Below the pieces are notes generated by a model. That model ran no database searches and had not been told where the DNA came from. It worked only from the letters and a program-made list of their open reading frames with translations. A stretch of 23,163 bases of DNA from DRLZ01 sp036478815 (GTDB taxonomy: Bacteria; Pseudomonadota; Gammaproteobacteria; Methylococcales; DRLZ01): positions 1 through 23,163 of the forward strand of contig JAZGEP010000219.1 in NCBI GenBank assembly GCA_036478815.1, in the 5' to 3' direction. A program made the translations under genes and the position numbers. This document shows, piece after piece, positions 6,801 to 14,038 of this stretch (the first letter of the stretch is position 1; each line of letters opens with the position of its first letter).

Positions 6801-8086
6801 ATAGAATCCTCTTCCAGTATTAATAAAACGATTATTGCCACAGCAATGGGTATATTTTTGATCATCGGACCAAACGGATGTGCCCAAAACTCCGGCAAAG
6901 CAAAAGTAATCACCACGCTATAAATCAACATCGCCAGCAACTGGAAGCCAACAACCAACGGTAAATACCAATTCATCAACATGGCAATGCCAAGTACAAA
7001 ATCCAGTGTCGATGCTGCGTACAAAACCAAGGGCGCAAAAGAAGCATTGATACCAACTTGCGCCAACAGCTGATAACTTTGATCATGTGGATAAACAAAT
7101 AGAGAGACCCAACCCGCCCAAAGCCACATCAAAGCAAGCGACAAACGTAAAACAGGACGCAAAAAATACAACCGCGCGTGCCAGCGTTGTGCTTGGTCTG
7201 GAACAAAGTCTTGTAATAAAGCAGTGAACGCTTGTGGCTGTTGACCAAGATGACGGGTAAACGGTTTTGGATCAGCCGTATTACCATTTTCCAGCATGCT
7301 CAGCGCATCAGCATTTAATGCCGGTTCTTTTAACCAGCCGCTGAGCGGAGTAAAACAACGCCATATAATTGGTGAGATGGACAAATAGTGTGCTTGAGAC
7401 ATTTCCTGACAGCGACGCAATATAGCCAGCATTTTGGCGTAGCTCAATGGCTCTGCTCCGACAGCATTGATTACCTGGCAGGGGTCGGTTTTTTTGTCCA
7501 GACATAACGCTACAGCCTTGACCAGATCGTTGATATGCACCGGCTGTAATTGTTGATTACCATCTCCCAACAAAGGAATCACAGGCAATGCAGCCAATGC
7601 TTTTAGCATAGAAAATGATTTGCCAGCTGCGCCATAAACCAGTGACGGGCGGATGACAAACCACTGCAAGTCGAGCATTTGCAGAGCTGCATCCGCTTTT
7701 CCCTTACTAATAAAGTATTGGGTAGTTGCATTTGGGTCTGCACCTAATGCAGAAACCTGAATCACTCGCTTGCACTGCGCTTGCTCACAAGCCTTAAACA
7801 GCGCAACCGGAACCGTTGTATGCAACTCGGTGAACTGCCCCGCATGGTTCTCATCAATAATTCCAACTGCGTTAATTACCGCGTCCATCCCTTGCACATG
7901 CGGCAACCAGTCTGTTACTGATTGCGCCTGTGCATAATCGACAGGACAATAGTCAAGTGAGGGATAACGCTCTAACAACGCTTGCTGCCTGGAACTACAA
8001 ACAGTTAGCTGATGTCCTTGTGCCAATAATTCGCGCAAGACATGTTGGCCGATAAAACCACCTGCGCCTGTTAATAATATATCCAT
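6797..8086 (-). CDS. NAD(P)-dependent epimerase/SDR protein fused to a DoxX-like membrane domain
   Basis: ATG at 8086 starts the Rossmann fold directly (MDILLTGAGGFIGQHV, dinucleotide motif GxxGxxG at residues 7-13); the longer frame to 8248 runs into a repeat. The extended-SDR pair is present as Y124 and K128 (YFISK), with VSALGA and RPSLVYG as in atypical SDR/NmrA-like proteins. Residues ~300-425 are a DoxX-like domain with four TM helices (LRLSLALMWLWAGWVSLFV, TLDFVLGIAML, FQLLAMLIYSVVITF, IAVAIIVLLIL). The fusion places an NAD(P)-dependent oxidoreductase at the inner membrane; the substrate is unknown. It is the first gene of the operon with DUF2269, DUF4166, DCC and a 4-TM protein, so all may act together in a membrane redox or lipid/quinone modification step (inference). 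Confidence 0.9.
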   Translation of the reverse strand: MDILLTGAGGFIGQHVLRELLAQGHQLTVCSSRQQALLERYPSLDYCPVDYAQAQSVTDWLPHVQGMDAVINAVGIIDENHAGQFTELHTTVPVALFKACEQAQCKRVIQVSALGADPNATTQYFISKGKADAALQMLDLQWFVIRPSLVYGAAGKSFSMLKALAALPVIPLLGDGNQQLQPVHINDLVKAVALCLDKKTDPCQVINAVGAEPLSYAKMLAILRRCQEMSQAHYLSISPIIWRCFTPLSGWLKEPALNADALSMLENGNTADPKPFTRHLGQQPQAFTALLQDFVPDQAQRWHARLYFLRPVLRLSLALMWLWAGWVSLFVYPHDQSYQLLAQVGINASFAPLVLYAASTLDFVLGIAMLMNWYLPLVVGFQLLAMLIYSVVITFALPEFWAHPFGPMIKNIPIAVAIIVLLILEEDSI

Positions 8087-8109
8087 CTGTATTTTCCGTT
8101 GTTTCTGTA

Positions 8110-8133
8110 ATAAGAGAAATAATAAATCAAAAA
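8110..8133. promoter_or_regulatory. Possible regulator half-site upstream of the SDR operon
   Basis: TTTCTGTAATAAGAGAAA is an imperfect inverted repeat 25-40 bases upstream of the SDR start. It shares the 8-mer TTTCTGTA with the centre of the large palindrome at the GbsR gene start. It could be a second operator for that regulator. The match is short. Confidence 0.3.
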
Positions 8134-8179
8134 AAACCACATTGGTTCCGGCGAGTGCATAGTTCAACAAACTCAGAGG

Positions 8180-8345
8180 TAAGGTGGTTTGACGAAAAAA
8201 AGTGACCAACCTTGCTTGTCTTTTTGCTCCTGACCAACGCAATCTCAATCGTTACGTAGAATAACTATGCGCCTCTTGAGATAGTTCGGTCAGAAACAAA
8301 AATCCTGCGCAATCTTGGTAACTTTATTCCGTCAAACCACCTAAG
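8180..8345 (+). repeat. Long hairpin repeat, copy F (166 bp, TGGTTTGAC-type arms)
   Basis: Bounded by TAAGG and CCTAAG. The outer arms begin GGTGGTTTGACG and end CGTCAAACCACC. The core is CTTGTCTTTTTGCTC at left and GAAACAAAAATCCTGCGC at right. The inner arms (CTGACC...ATCTCAA and TTGAGAT...GGTCAG) surround a loop with TTACGTAG and ACTATGCGCC. It lies between the GbsR gene and the SDR operon, both on the minus strand, and would be in any read-through transcript. Copies G and H are close relatives in the opposite orientation. Confidence 0.85.
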
Positions 8346-8371
8346 TATTCAGCCACGCTGGAAATCCACCC

Positions 8372-8902
8372 CTAAATCTTAAAAGAAACCAATTTGACAA
8401 CCTTATCGCCGAGCTTAACCAATTTCATCAATGTTGCGTTCGGTAATTTGCTAACCGTGTCGTACCAGTTTGTCATCACTTCCAAAAACTCCAGCATATT
8501 GACGATACGCTGGCGCGTCTGCGGATCAATCTCCGCATCATCCTCTGCCTTCATCGACAAATCGCGTAACAAGGTTAATGTCGGATCAATCTCCCGTCGC
8601 CTGCGCTGCTCAACAACACGATTAAAGATCTCTTGTACGTCTGTTACTGCCTCAAAATGATCACGTCGATCACCAATCACATGCACTATACTCACCAAGT
8701 CCCAACCTTGTAACTCCTTCAAACTATTAGAGACATTGGATCTGGCTAATGACAAGGTTTCGACAATCTCCTCAGCATGCAATGGTTTGGAAGATAAATA
8801 TAATAATGCATGCACCTGAGCAACAGATCGGTTGACACCCCAGCGTGTACCCATTTCTCCCCAGTGCAAGATAAAGCGTTCAATTAACGGTGATAGTTTC
8901 AT
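8372..8902 (-). CDS. GbsR/MarR family transcriptional regulator
   Basis: 176 residues. The N-terminal FILHWGEMGTRWGVNRSVAQVHALLYLS is diagnostic of the GbsR branch of MarR-like regulators. The winged helix-turn-helix spans ~residues 30-85 (AEEIVETLSLARSNVSNSLKEL recognition region, then the wing GDRRDHFEAV). The C-terminal half is a helical dimerisation region. Members repress genes for osmolyte, choline or membrane functions and often their own gene. The start codon sits at the edge of a 46-bp palindrome, which suggests autorepression. The likely targets are itself and perhaps the SDR operon downstream on the same strand, but a hairpin repeat lies between them. Confidence 0.9.
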   Translation of the reverse strand: MKLSPLIERFILHWGEMGTRWGVNRSVAQVHALLYLSSKPLHAEEIVETLSLARSNVSNSLKELQGWDLVSIVHVIGDRRDHFEAVTDVQEIFNRVVEQRRRREIDPTLTLLRDLSMKAEDDAEIDPQTRQRIVNMLEFLEVMTNWYDTVSKLPNATLMKLVKLGDKVVKLVSFKI

Positions 8903-8946
8903 AATGTTCTTTAATTTCTGTATTTACAGAAATTAAAGAACATTAT
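8901..8946 (-). promoter_or_regulatory. 46-bp palindrome over the leader and start of the GbsR gene
   Basis: Two perfect 22-base arms (ATAATGTTCTTTAATTTCTG plus TA, and its complement) with only TT between them. The proximal arm includes the first two bases of the ATG and the whole ribosome-binding region. As DNA it could bind one or two regulator dimers; as RNA it would bury the start codon in a hairpin. Either reading points to tight autoregulation. Confidence 0.75.
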
Positions 8947-9017
8947 GCTTAATTTGTCAACAATTATTTTTCTGAAACTGGATAATAACGCCTGCAAGCT
9001 CACTTCATTCATCCACT

Positions 9018-9183
9018 CTAGTAGTCTTTCAATGTGATATTGCCGTGTATAGGGAGTTGAGAAGTGGTTAGCTGCTAGGCACACGAGAGCAGGACTAGCC
9101 GGCTAATTCAAACGAGTGCAACAACGCAGATGACCATTTATCGGCTTTCTATACCCGGCAATATCACATTGCAAGACTTCTAG
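9018..9183. repeat. Singleton hairpin element Q (166 bp, CTAG ends)
   Basis: Begins CTAGTAGTCTTTCAATGTGA and ends with its complement TCACATTGCAAGACTTCTAG; the arms pair at about 32 of 35 positions through TATTGCCG and GTATAG. A second, inner inverted repeat (TTAGCTGCTAG against CTAGCCGGCTAA) lies inside. The sequence is unlike the other hairpin families in the window but has the same length. Its right CTAG is also the left CTAG of MITE M3. There is no coding sense. Confidence 0.7.
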
Positions 9184-9345
9184 GAGGCTGTCCGAGAATA
9201 GAAGCCGTAGCGAGGAAAAGCGGTTTTGAGTCAATTTTTTCGATTAAATGAGGCGAATACTTGCTGTATTGAACGAATTTAATCGGAAAAATGGGCCAAA
9301 ATCCGCTTTTCCACAGTAGGCTTCTATTCTCGGGCAGCCTCCTAG
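9180..9345 (+). mobile_element. MITE copy M3 (166 bp, CTAG ends)
   Basis: Begins CTAGGAGGCTGTCCGAGAAT and ends ATTCTCGGGCAGCCTCCTAG. The inner half-palindrome is CGATTAAATGAGGCG against GAATTTAATCG. Same orientation and close sequence to M1. It shares a CTAG with element Q on its left and lies directly before the vapC remnant, of which it probably removed the partner antitoxin. Confidence 0.88.
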
Positions 9346-9346
9346 A

Positions 9347-9739
9347 GAACAGGCAAAGGTTTTTGAAACCTCTAATACAGCCAAACAATCAATAACAAAA
9401 TGTTTTGACGGCAGAGAAATAATATTTGCGCAAGAAAAAAATAATAGCAGCTTCAGGCAATTCCTAATGCATCTGGTTGATACGTCAGTCTGGATTGACT
9501 ACATCAATGGGAAGGAAACCGAACATGTAAGCTTTTTAGATCAAAGATTATCTAATCCAGTGGCCTTTGGATTAAACGGGCTGATCTACCTGGAAATACT
9601 ACAAGGAGCAAACAATCAAAAAGCTTTCGAGCAATTCCAGCGCCACTTTTCCGGTCAACAGTTTTACCATTTTTCGCTTATCAATCTATTGGATATACAG
9701 GATTCAGGATTTATAGGTTCAGTAGTGAGGTATTCTTGA
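9347..9739 (+). pseudogene. Truncated PIN-domain toxin (VapC-like)
   Basis: From ATG 9467 the frame gives MHLVDTSVWIDYINGK, then GLNGLIYLEILQGANN: the N-terminal half of a VapC PIN ribonuclease with acidic residues D5 and E43. Family members continue ~40-60 residues further with the second Asp pair (for example the TIDCLIA region), which is absent. The end (SLINLLDIQDSGFIGSVVRYS) is not PIN-like and the stop lies in a repeat arm (9724-9747). Upstream, 9347-9466 is open in the same frame (KQSITKCFDGREIIFAQEK), right after MITE M3, and a TAATG junction at 9465 suggests where an antitoxin gene once ended. No intact antitoxin is present. It is probably a dead vapBC remnant. Confidence 0.7.
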
Positions 9740-9747
9740 GCGCAAAA
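9724..9747 (+). repeat. Solo repeat arm at the vapC breakpoint
   Basis: AGTGAGGTATTCTTGAGCGC followed by AAAA matches the minus strand of 1504-1527 with two differences. It supplies the stop codon of the truncated vapC frame. Confidence 0.5.
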
Positions 9748-9757
9748 AGTATAATTG

Positions 9758-10330
9758 CTATTTGAAGAGTTGCCCCAAATCCAGGTTAATATGAGGCAAT
9801 AATAACGGTGTCAGAATTTTTGGTGCCATTAATGTTGTTGCTATTGAAAACTGATCCTGCAACGGTTTTTGAAACAGGGTGACAGATTGTTGAGGCAAGT
9901 TAATCAGCCAGAACTCGAAGATACCGAACCGGGCATAAAGTGGAGCTTTAATTTTCCGATCATAATTGAGCGTAGAATCTGCAACTTCGATCAATAGCAA
10001 GATATCTTCAGCTTGAGGAAGTGCGTCCTGATAATCATTTGCTTTTGGTTTTAACAATACAAGATCAGGTTCAGGTTCAGAATAATCACCTAAAATAATT
10101 GGGTTTTGTACAGAAACCAGAGCCGAATTTTCTGCCTGGCGAACTAATTCCCGCGTTAAACGATTGACTATAGCAGCATGAGGGCTTCCAATAGGCACCA
10201 TATCAATAATTTCTCCTTCAATTAATTCCACACGGGTATCAATATCCAGAATGCCTGCTTCAGCCATGCGTTGATAATCGGCTACCGAAATTGGGTGGAG
10301 ATTATATAAGTTTTCGGCATTGTTAATCAT
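9758..10330 (-). CDS. Uma2 family protein (DUF820, PD-(D/E)XK nuclease fold)
   Basis: 190 residues, full length for the family. N-terminal ISVADYQRMAEAGILDIDTRVELIEGEII is the classic Uma2 opening. The putative nuclease core has E35/E38 in RVELIEGE, D89 in SEPEPDLVLL, E115 in LLLIEVADST and K126/K128 in NYDRKIKAPLYA, followed by GIFEFWLINLPQQSVTLFQ. These fit the E-D-E-K pattern of PD-(D/E)XK enzymes. Uma2 proteins are very abundant in cyanobacteria and some sulfur bacteria and often travel with mobile DNA; no cellular role is firmly established. The gene stands alone between a vapC remnant and a hairpin repeat. It appears intact. Confidence 0.9.
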   Translation of the reverse strand: MINNAENLYNLHPISVADYQRMAEAGILDIDTRVELIEGEIIDMVPIGSPHAAIVNRLTRELVRQAENSALVSVQNPIILGDYSEPEPDLVLLKPKANDYQDALPQAEDILLLIEVADSTLNYDRKIKAPLYARFGIFEFWLINLPQQSVTLFQKPLQDQFSIATTLMAPKILTPLLLPHINLDLGQLFK

Positions 10331-10419
10331 AGAAAGTTGGAGTGAACTATATCACTTCATTATAGGGTTGTATGGTGTGACTGGCAATTATCATTTTTCT
10401 GAGGGTATAGTTTCCTGAA

Positions 10420-10586
10420 CTTAGGTGGTTTGACGGAATAAAGTTACCAAGATTGCGCAGAATTTTTATTTCTGACCGAACCATCTCAAAAGGCGCATAG
10501 TCATTCTACGCAACGATTGAGATTGCGTTGGTCAGGAGCAAAAAGACAAGCAAGGTTGGTAACTTTGTTTCGTCAAACCACCTAAG
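10420..10586 (-). repeat. Long hairpin repeat, copy G (167 bp)
   Basis: Bounded by CTTAGG and CCTAAG. The outer arms GGTGGTTTGACGGAATAAAG and CTTTGTTTCGTCAAACCACC pair almost fully. Same family and arms as copies F and H. The core runs in the opposite direction to copies A-D and F (CTTGTC half on the minus strand). It lies 89 bases upstream of the Uma2 start. Confidence 0.85.
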
Positions 10587-10818
10587 ATCCAAAGCGTGAC
10601 GACTATAGCCCAAACTTCAATGTATGATTCAATCCAGTTAATTGCTTGGTAATCAGAAACTTTCCTAACCTTTTTTTGCATCGACTCAGGTTTCAACCAG
10701 CATTGTATCGTCATTAGAGGTTGCATGAGCGATTTCAACAAGATCAGGTTCAGTTGTCACGCTCACGGTCTGTCTGAATCAAATGGTCAACCAGCTTGAT
10801 TGTATTCGAATATCGAGT
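10587..10818. other. Intergenic stretch with possible gene debris
   Basis: No gene can be supported. On the minus strand one frame reads TEPDLVEIAHATSNDDTMLV before a stop, and another reads YQAINWIESYIEVWAIV further on, which looks like decayed coding sequence in two frames, but I cannot name a family. It is bounded by two hairpin elements. Confidence 0.3.
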
Positions 10819-10982
10819 TCGGAATGTGCATGAAATAACTTGAACATTCTGACTTGTCTTTTTGTCCGTCTTCTGCGTTGTAAAAACAGTTGCATAGCCA
10901 GCTATACACCCGTTTCTACGCCTTGAATACGAACAAAAATCCTGCCTCAAGATCCGGAAGTTATTAAATCCTCGCTCCTTAG
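10819..10982 (+). repeat. Long hairpin repeat, copy C (164 bp, mismatched arms)
   Basis: The left arm is of the GTGCATGAAATAACTTGAAC type, as in D and E, but the right arm is GGAAGTTATTAAATCCTCGC then TCCTTAG, a different arm type. The arms therefore pair only in part, unlike the other copies. The core is CTTGTCTTTTTGTCCGTCTT, with inner arms GTAAAAACAG and CCGTTTCTAC. It ends 31 bases after the sufU stop, on its downstream side, and may act as a 3' structure for the suf transcript. Confidence 0.75.
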
Positions 10983-11013
10983 AGTATTAGAAACCAGCAC
11001 CGCAGCGCCACAT

Positions 11014-11472
11014 TTACTCTGTTGTCACAGAGGTCGCTTCATTTTGTAGAGCAGCGTTCATCGTATGCCAGGGCAATGTGGCACATTTAACCCGGCTTGG
11101 ATATTCGCGCACTCCGGCAAGTACTGCCAGCTTCCCCAGTTCTTCCAGCTTTATTTCATCATCGTGGCTGGTGGTGATACTGTGGAATTGCTCGAACAAC
11201 TGTTCGGCTTGGTCGACTGTTTTACCTTTAATCATTTCTGTCATCAATGAAACGGATGCTGTGGAGATGGCACAGCCCTCGCCCTGAAAACTGGCATCTT
11301 TGATCATATCATCGTCATCAATTGATAAATACAGGGTGAGGCGGTCGCCACATAAAGGATTGTAACCATCAACAACACGGTTGGCGTTTTCCATCACGTG
11401 AAAATTTCGCGGGTTACGATTGTGGTCAAAAATAACCTCTTGGTAGAGGTTGCGCATTTCGTCTTGTAGCAT
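11014..11472 (-). CDS. sufU: SufU, Fe-S assembly scaffold/sulfur acceptor
   Basis: 152 residues of the IscU/SufU family. The three conserved cysteines and the Asp are present: C41 and D43 in NPLCGD, C67 in GEGCAISTAS, C130 in RVKCATLPWHT. The extra ~20 residues between the second and third Cys (EQFHSITTSHDDEIKLEEL) are the insertion that separates SufU from IscU. In studied members SufU binds Zn and accepts persulfide sulfur from SufS, passing it to SufBCD. The start ATG shares its A with the TAA of sufS (TAATG), so translation is coupled. It is the last gene of the operon. Neither SufE nor SufA appears in the window, consistent with SufU filling the acceptor role. Confidence 0.95.
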   Translation of the reverse strand: MLQDEMRNLYQEVIFDHNRNPRNFHVMENANRVVDGYNPLCGDRLTLYLSIDDDDMIKDASFQGEGCAISTASVSLMTEMIKGKTVDQAEQLFEQFHSITTSHDDEIKLEELGKLAVLAGVREYPSRVKCATLPWHTMNAALQNEATSVTTE

Positions 11473-12722
11473 TAGCCAAACACCTCGATCACCTGTTTGA
11501 TTCCATCAATCAACACATCAACTTCTTCCATGGTGTTGTATAAGCCAAACGATGCACGGGCGGTTGCCGGAACTTTATAATAATCCATGACTGGCATTGC
11601 GCAATGGTGTCCAGCGCGAATGGCGATGCCTAAATGATCCATTGCTGTACCAATATCATGTGGATGCACTCGCTCCAGCACAAATGAAAAAATGGCGCCT
11701 TTGTCACTGGCTGTTCCGATCGGTTTTAGTTGCGGTATTTCTTCTGCGCGTTGTTGACAGTAATCCAGTAATTCTGCCTCATGATTTGCGATTGTATCAA
11801 GCCCAATGGTATTCAGATAATCCAGTGCCGCCCCTAAACCAATGGTATCGACAATGCTTGGTGTACCTGCTTCAAACTTGTAAGGCAGTGGTGCGTATTC
11901 AGTTTCTTCAAACGTAACTCGACGAATCATGTCGCCACCACCTTGCCAGGGCGGCATGGCTTCCAGTAATTGTTGTTTGCCATATAAGATGCCAATACCG
12001 CTTGGCCCATAGAGCTTATGCCCAGAAACAGCATAAAAATCACAATCAAGATCTTGAACATCAACCTGCATATGTGGCGCAGCCTGTGCACCATCCAGTA
12101 ACACTGGAATGCCGTGTTGATGGGCTTTTGCAATCATTTGTTTAACAGGATTAATGGTTCCCAGAGCGTTCGACATATGCGACAACGCTAATAATCGTGT
12201 TTGTGGACTAATGAGTTGCTCAAACTGCTGCTGATCCAGCTCACCTTGTTGGTTTATCGGGATGACTTTAAGCGTTGCACCAGATTGCTTGCAGAGCATT
12301 TGCCAGGGAACGATATTGGAATGATGCTCCATCGCGCTGATGAGAATTTCATCACCTGCTTTGATATAGCTGCCTCCATAGCTTTGTGCAACCAGATTAA
12401 TGGCTTCTGTTGCACCACGCACAAAGATGATTTCCTTTTCGCTTGCCGCATTGAAGTGTTTCTGTACTTTTTTACGTACATTTTCGTAAGCAACTGTTGC
12501 CTGCTCGCTTAGCGTGTGCACGCCGCGATGGACGTTGGAATAGTCTTTCTGATAAAACTCGCTGATAGCGTCAATGACGCATTGAGGTTTTTGTGTGGTG
12601 GCAGCATTATCCAGATAAACTAGCGGCTTGCCACGCACTGTTTGCGTCAAAATTGGGAAATCGTTACGCAACGCCTGCACATCATAAGCTGGCGATTGGG
12701 ATACGTTAGCGGTGCTACTCAT
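11472..12722 (-). CDS. sufS: SufS, group II cysteine desulfurase
   Basis: ATG at 12722, which overlaps the sufD stop as ATGA, is preferred to TTG at 12728; this gives 416 residues. It is a PLP enzyme that takes sulfur from L-cysteine to form a protein persulfide and alanine. Visible motifs: VYLDNAATTQKP near the N-terminus, the HHSN PLP-stacking region (EHHSNIVPW), DGAQAAPH, the Schiff-base Lys K236 in SGHKLYGPSG, and the catalytic Cys C374 in RAGHHCAMP. The RAGHHCAMP loop is the short type II form found in SufS. Partner genes sufU (downstream) and sufBCD (upstream) are in the same operon. All active-site residues are intact. Confidence 0.97.
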   Translation of the reverse strand: MSSTANVSQSPAYDVQALRNDFPILTQTVRGKPLVYLDNAATTQKPQCVIDAISEFYQKDYSNVHRGVHTLSEQATVAYENVRKKVQKHFNAASEKEIIFVRGATEAINLVAQSYGGSYIKAGDEILISAMEHHSNIVPWQMLCKQSGATLKVIPINQQGELDQQQFEQLISPQTRLLALSHMSNALGTINPVKQMIAKAHQHGIPVLLDGAQAAPHMQVDVQDLDCDFYAVSGHKLYGPSGIGILYGKQQLLEAMPPWQGGGDMIRRVTFEETEYAPLPYKFEAGTPSIVDTIGLGAALDYLNTIGLDTIANHEAELLDYCQQRAEEIPQLKPIGTASDKGAIFSFVLERVHPHDIGTAMDHLGIAIRAGHHCAMPVMDYYKVPATARASFGLYNTMEEVDVLIDGIKQVIEVFG

Positions 12723-14038
12723 AACCAATCTGCCCGAATCGCTGCCTGTGGAAAACGCTCTAATAATTTATTTAATACCATGGTTTTTAATTCAGTAGAT
12801 TCGATGGTTTCCAGCAGTTCCTTTGCAAAACCAAAGGTTAAAATATTACGTGCTGTCACTTCATCAATGCCTCGGCTACGTAGATAAAAAAGTGCCGACT
12901 GTTCCAGCTCTCCAACAGTAACACCATGTGCACATTGCACATCATCGGCATCGATTTCCAACTGCGGTTTGGTATAAATAATCGCATCGTCTGACAGCAA
13001 CAGATTCTTGTTGCTCATGTTTGAATCGGTTTTCTGAGCATCTTTGTGAACGACAATACGCCCTTGAAATACAGCGCGAGATTTGTCATCGGCAATATTT
13101 TTATACTGGATACGACTCACTGTATCCGGTTTGTTATGATCAATTCGCAAGTGGTTATCAACGTGTTGTGATTGATTGACCAGGGTTAATCCAAATTGAT
13201 GACAGGCTGCACTCTGGCCTAATCCGGTATGAATGTCATTGCGTACGAAACGCCCACCAAAATTAAAATTTCGATGGGTGACAACAGCATGTTCTGCTAA
13301 TTGGCTGAAAGTACTGCTAATGTGAGATGTGTGTTGACCTTCATCTTGAATTTTATCGATGGTGACTTCTGCACTGTTAGACGCAATGATCTCGGTGATT
13401 GTGTTACAAAAACGCTGGTGCTCTGTGCCTGCCCATACTTCAATAATGCGGCAACTTGAATGGTGATCTGCGATAATCAGGTTACGCGAAGTAATCATCG
13501 CGTCCGGTGTCGTACCGAAGAAAATAAACTGGATTGGGTTCTCAACGATCACTTCAGCTGGGACATGAATGAACACTCCATCATTGAAAAACGCTGTATT
13601 CAAACAGGAGAAGCCGTGGCTATTTGGATTTGTGGCATCCAGACTGGCCTCAACCAGCTTGGGATGTTGCTGCATTGCAGTAGCAAGATTACTAATTACA
13701 ACTTCATCAGGAATAGAGTCCAGCTTGGACAAATTTGCCTGATAAAACCCATCAACAAAAACCAGTGTAATCGCATCTGACAATTGATGATCAAGAATTT
13801 GCTGTGCATCCACCAAGCCAGGAGTAGATACGGGTTTGAAGCTGTGTTGTTGAATCTCACGAATCTGGGTATAACGCCACTCTTCATCTTTGCGACCAGG
13901 TAAGCCCAGCGCAGTATAGGCATCCAGAGCTTGTTGACGTTTTTCTTGTAACCAAGGCAAGTTGTGTCCGCTCAGTTGATCACTGGCAATACCGAATTGC
14001 TGGTGGAAATGATCCATTGTGTTGTCAGCAATATCCAT
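12719..14038 (-). CDS. sufD: SufD, component of the SufBCD Fe-S scaffold
   Basis: 439 residues of the SufB/SufD family. The N-terminal helical part includes GLPGRKDEEWRYTQI, a classic SufD signature. The beta-helix core follows (GFSCLNTAFFNDGVFIHVP, VDNHLRIDHNKPDTVSRIQY, FQGRIVVHKDAQKTDSNMSN). The C-terminal DDVQCAHGVTVGEL contains C369 and H371, which match the E. coli SufD C358/H360 pair thought to help hold the nascent cluster. It pairs with SufB and is driven by the SufC ATPase. The start ATG shares its A with the sufC stop (TAATG), so it is translationally coupled. Confidence 0.96.
   Translation of the reverse strand: MDIADNTMDHFHQQFGIASDQLSGHNLPWLQEKRQQALDAYTALGLPGRKDEEWRYTQIREIQQHSFKPVSTPGLVDAQQILDHQLSDAITLVFVDGFYQANLSKLDSIPDEVVISNLATAMQQHPKLVEASLDATNPNSHGFSCLNTAFFNDGVFIHVPAEVIVENPIQFIFFGTTPDAMITSRNLIIADHHSSCRIIEVWAGTEHQRFCNTITEIIASNSAEVTIDKIQDEGQHTSHISSTFSQLAEHAVVTHRNFNFGGRFVRNDIHTGLGQSAACHQFGLTLVNQSQHVDNHLRIDHNKPDTVSRIQYKNIADDKSRAVFQGRIVVHKDAQKTDSNMSNKNLLLSDDAIIYTKPQLEIDADDVQCAHGVTVGELEQSALFYLRSRGIDEVTARNILTFGFAKELLETIESTELKTMVLNKLLERFPQAAIRADWL

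Noticed and set aside
6797..8248. 54-residue N-terminal extension of the SDR-DoxX protein
   Set aside because: The extension comes from hairpin repeat F and the leader; the Rossmann fold starts right at the ATG at 8086.
10532..10950. Two short minus-strand frames between Uma2 and sufU
   Set aside because: They consist largely of hairpin repeats G and C; the middle shows only possible decayed coding sequence in mixed frames.
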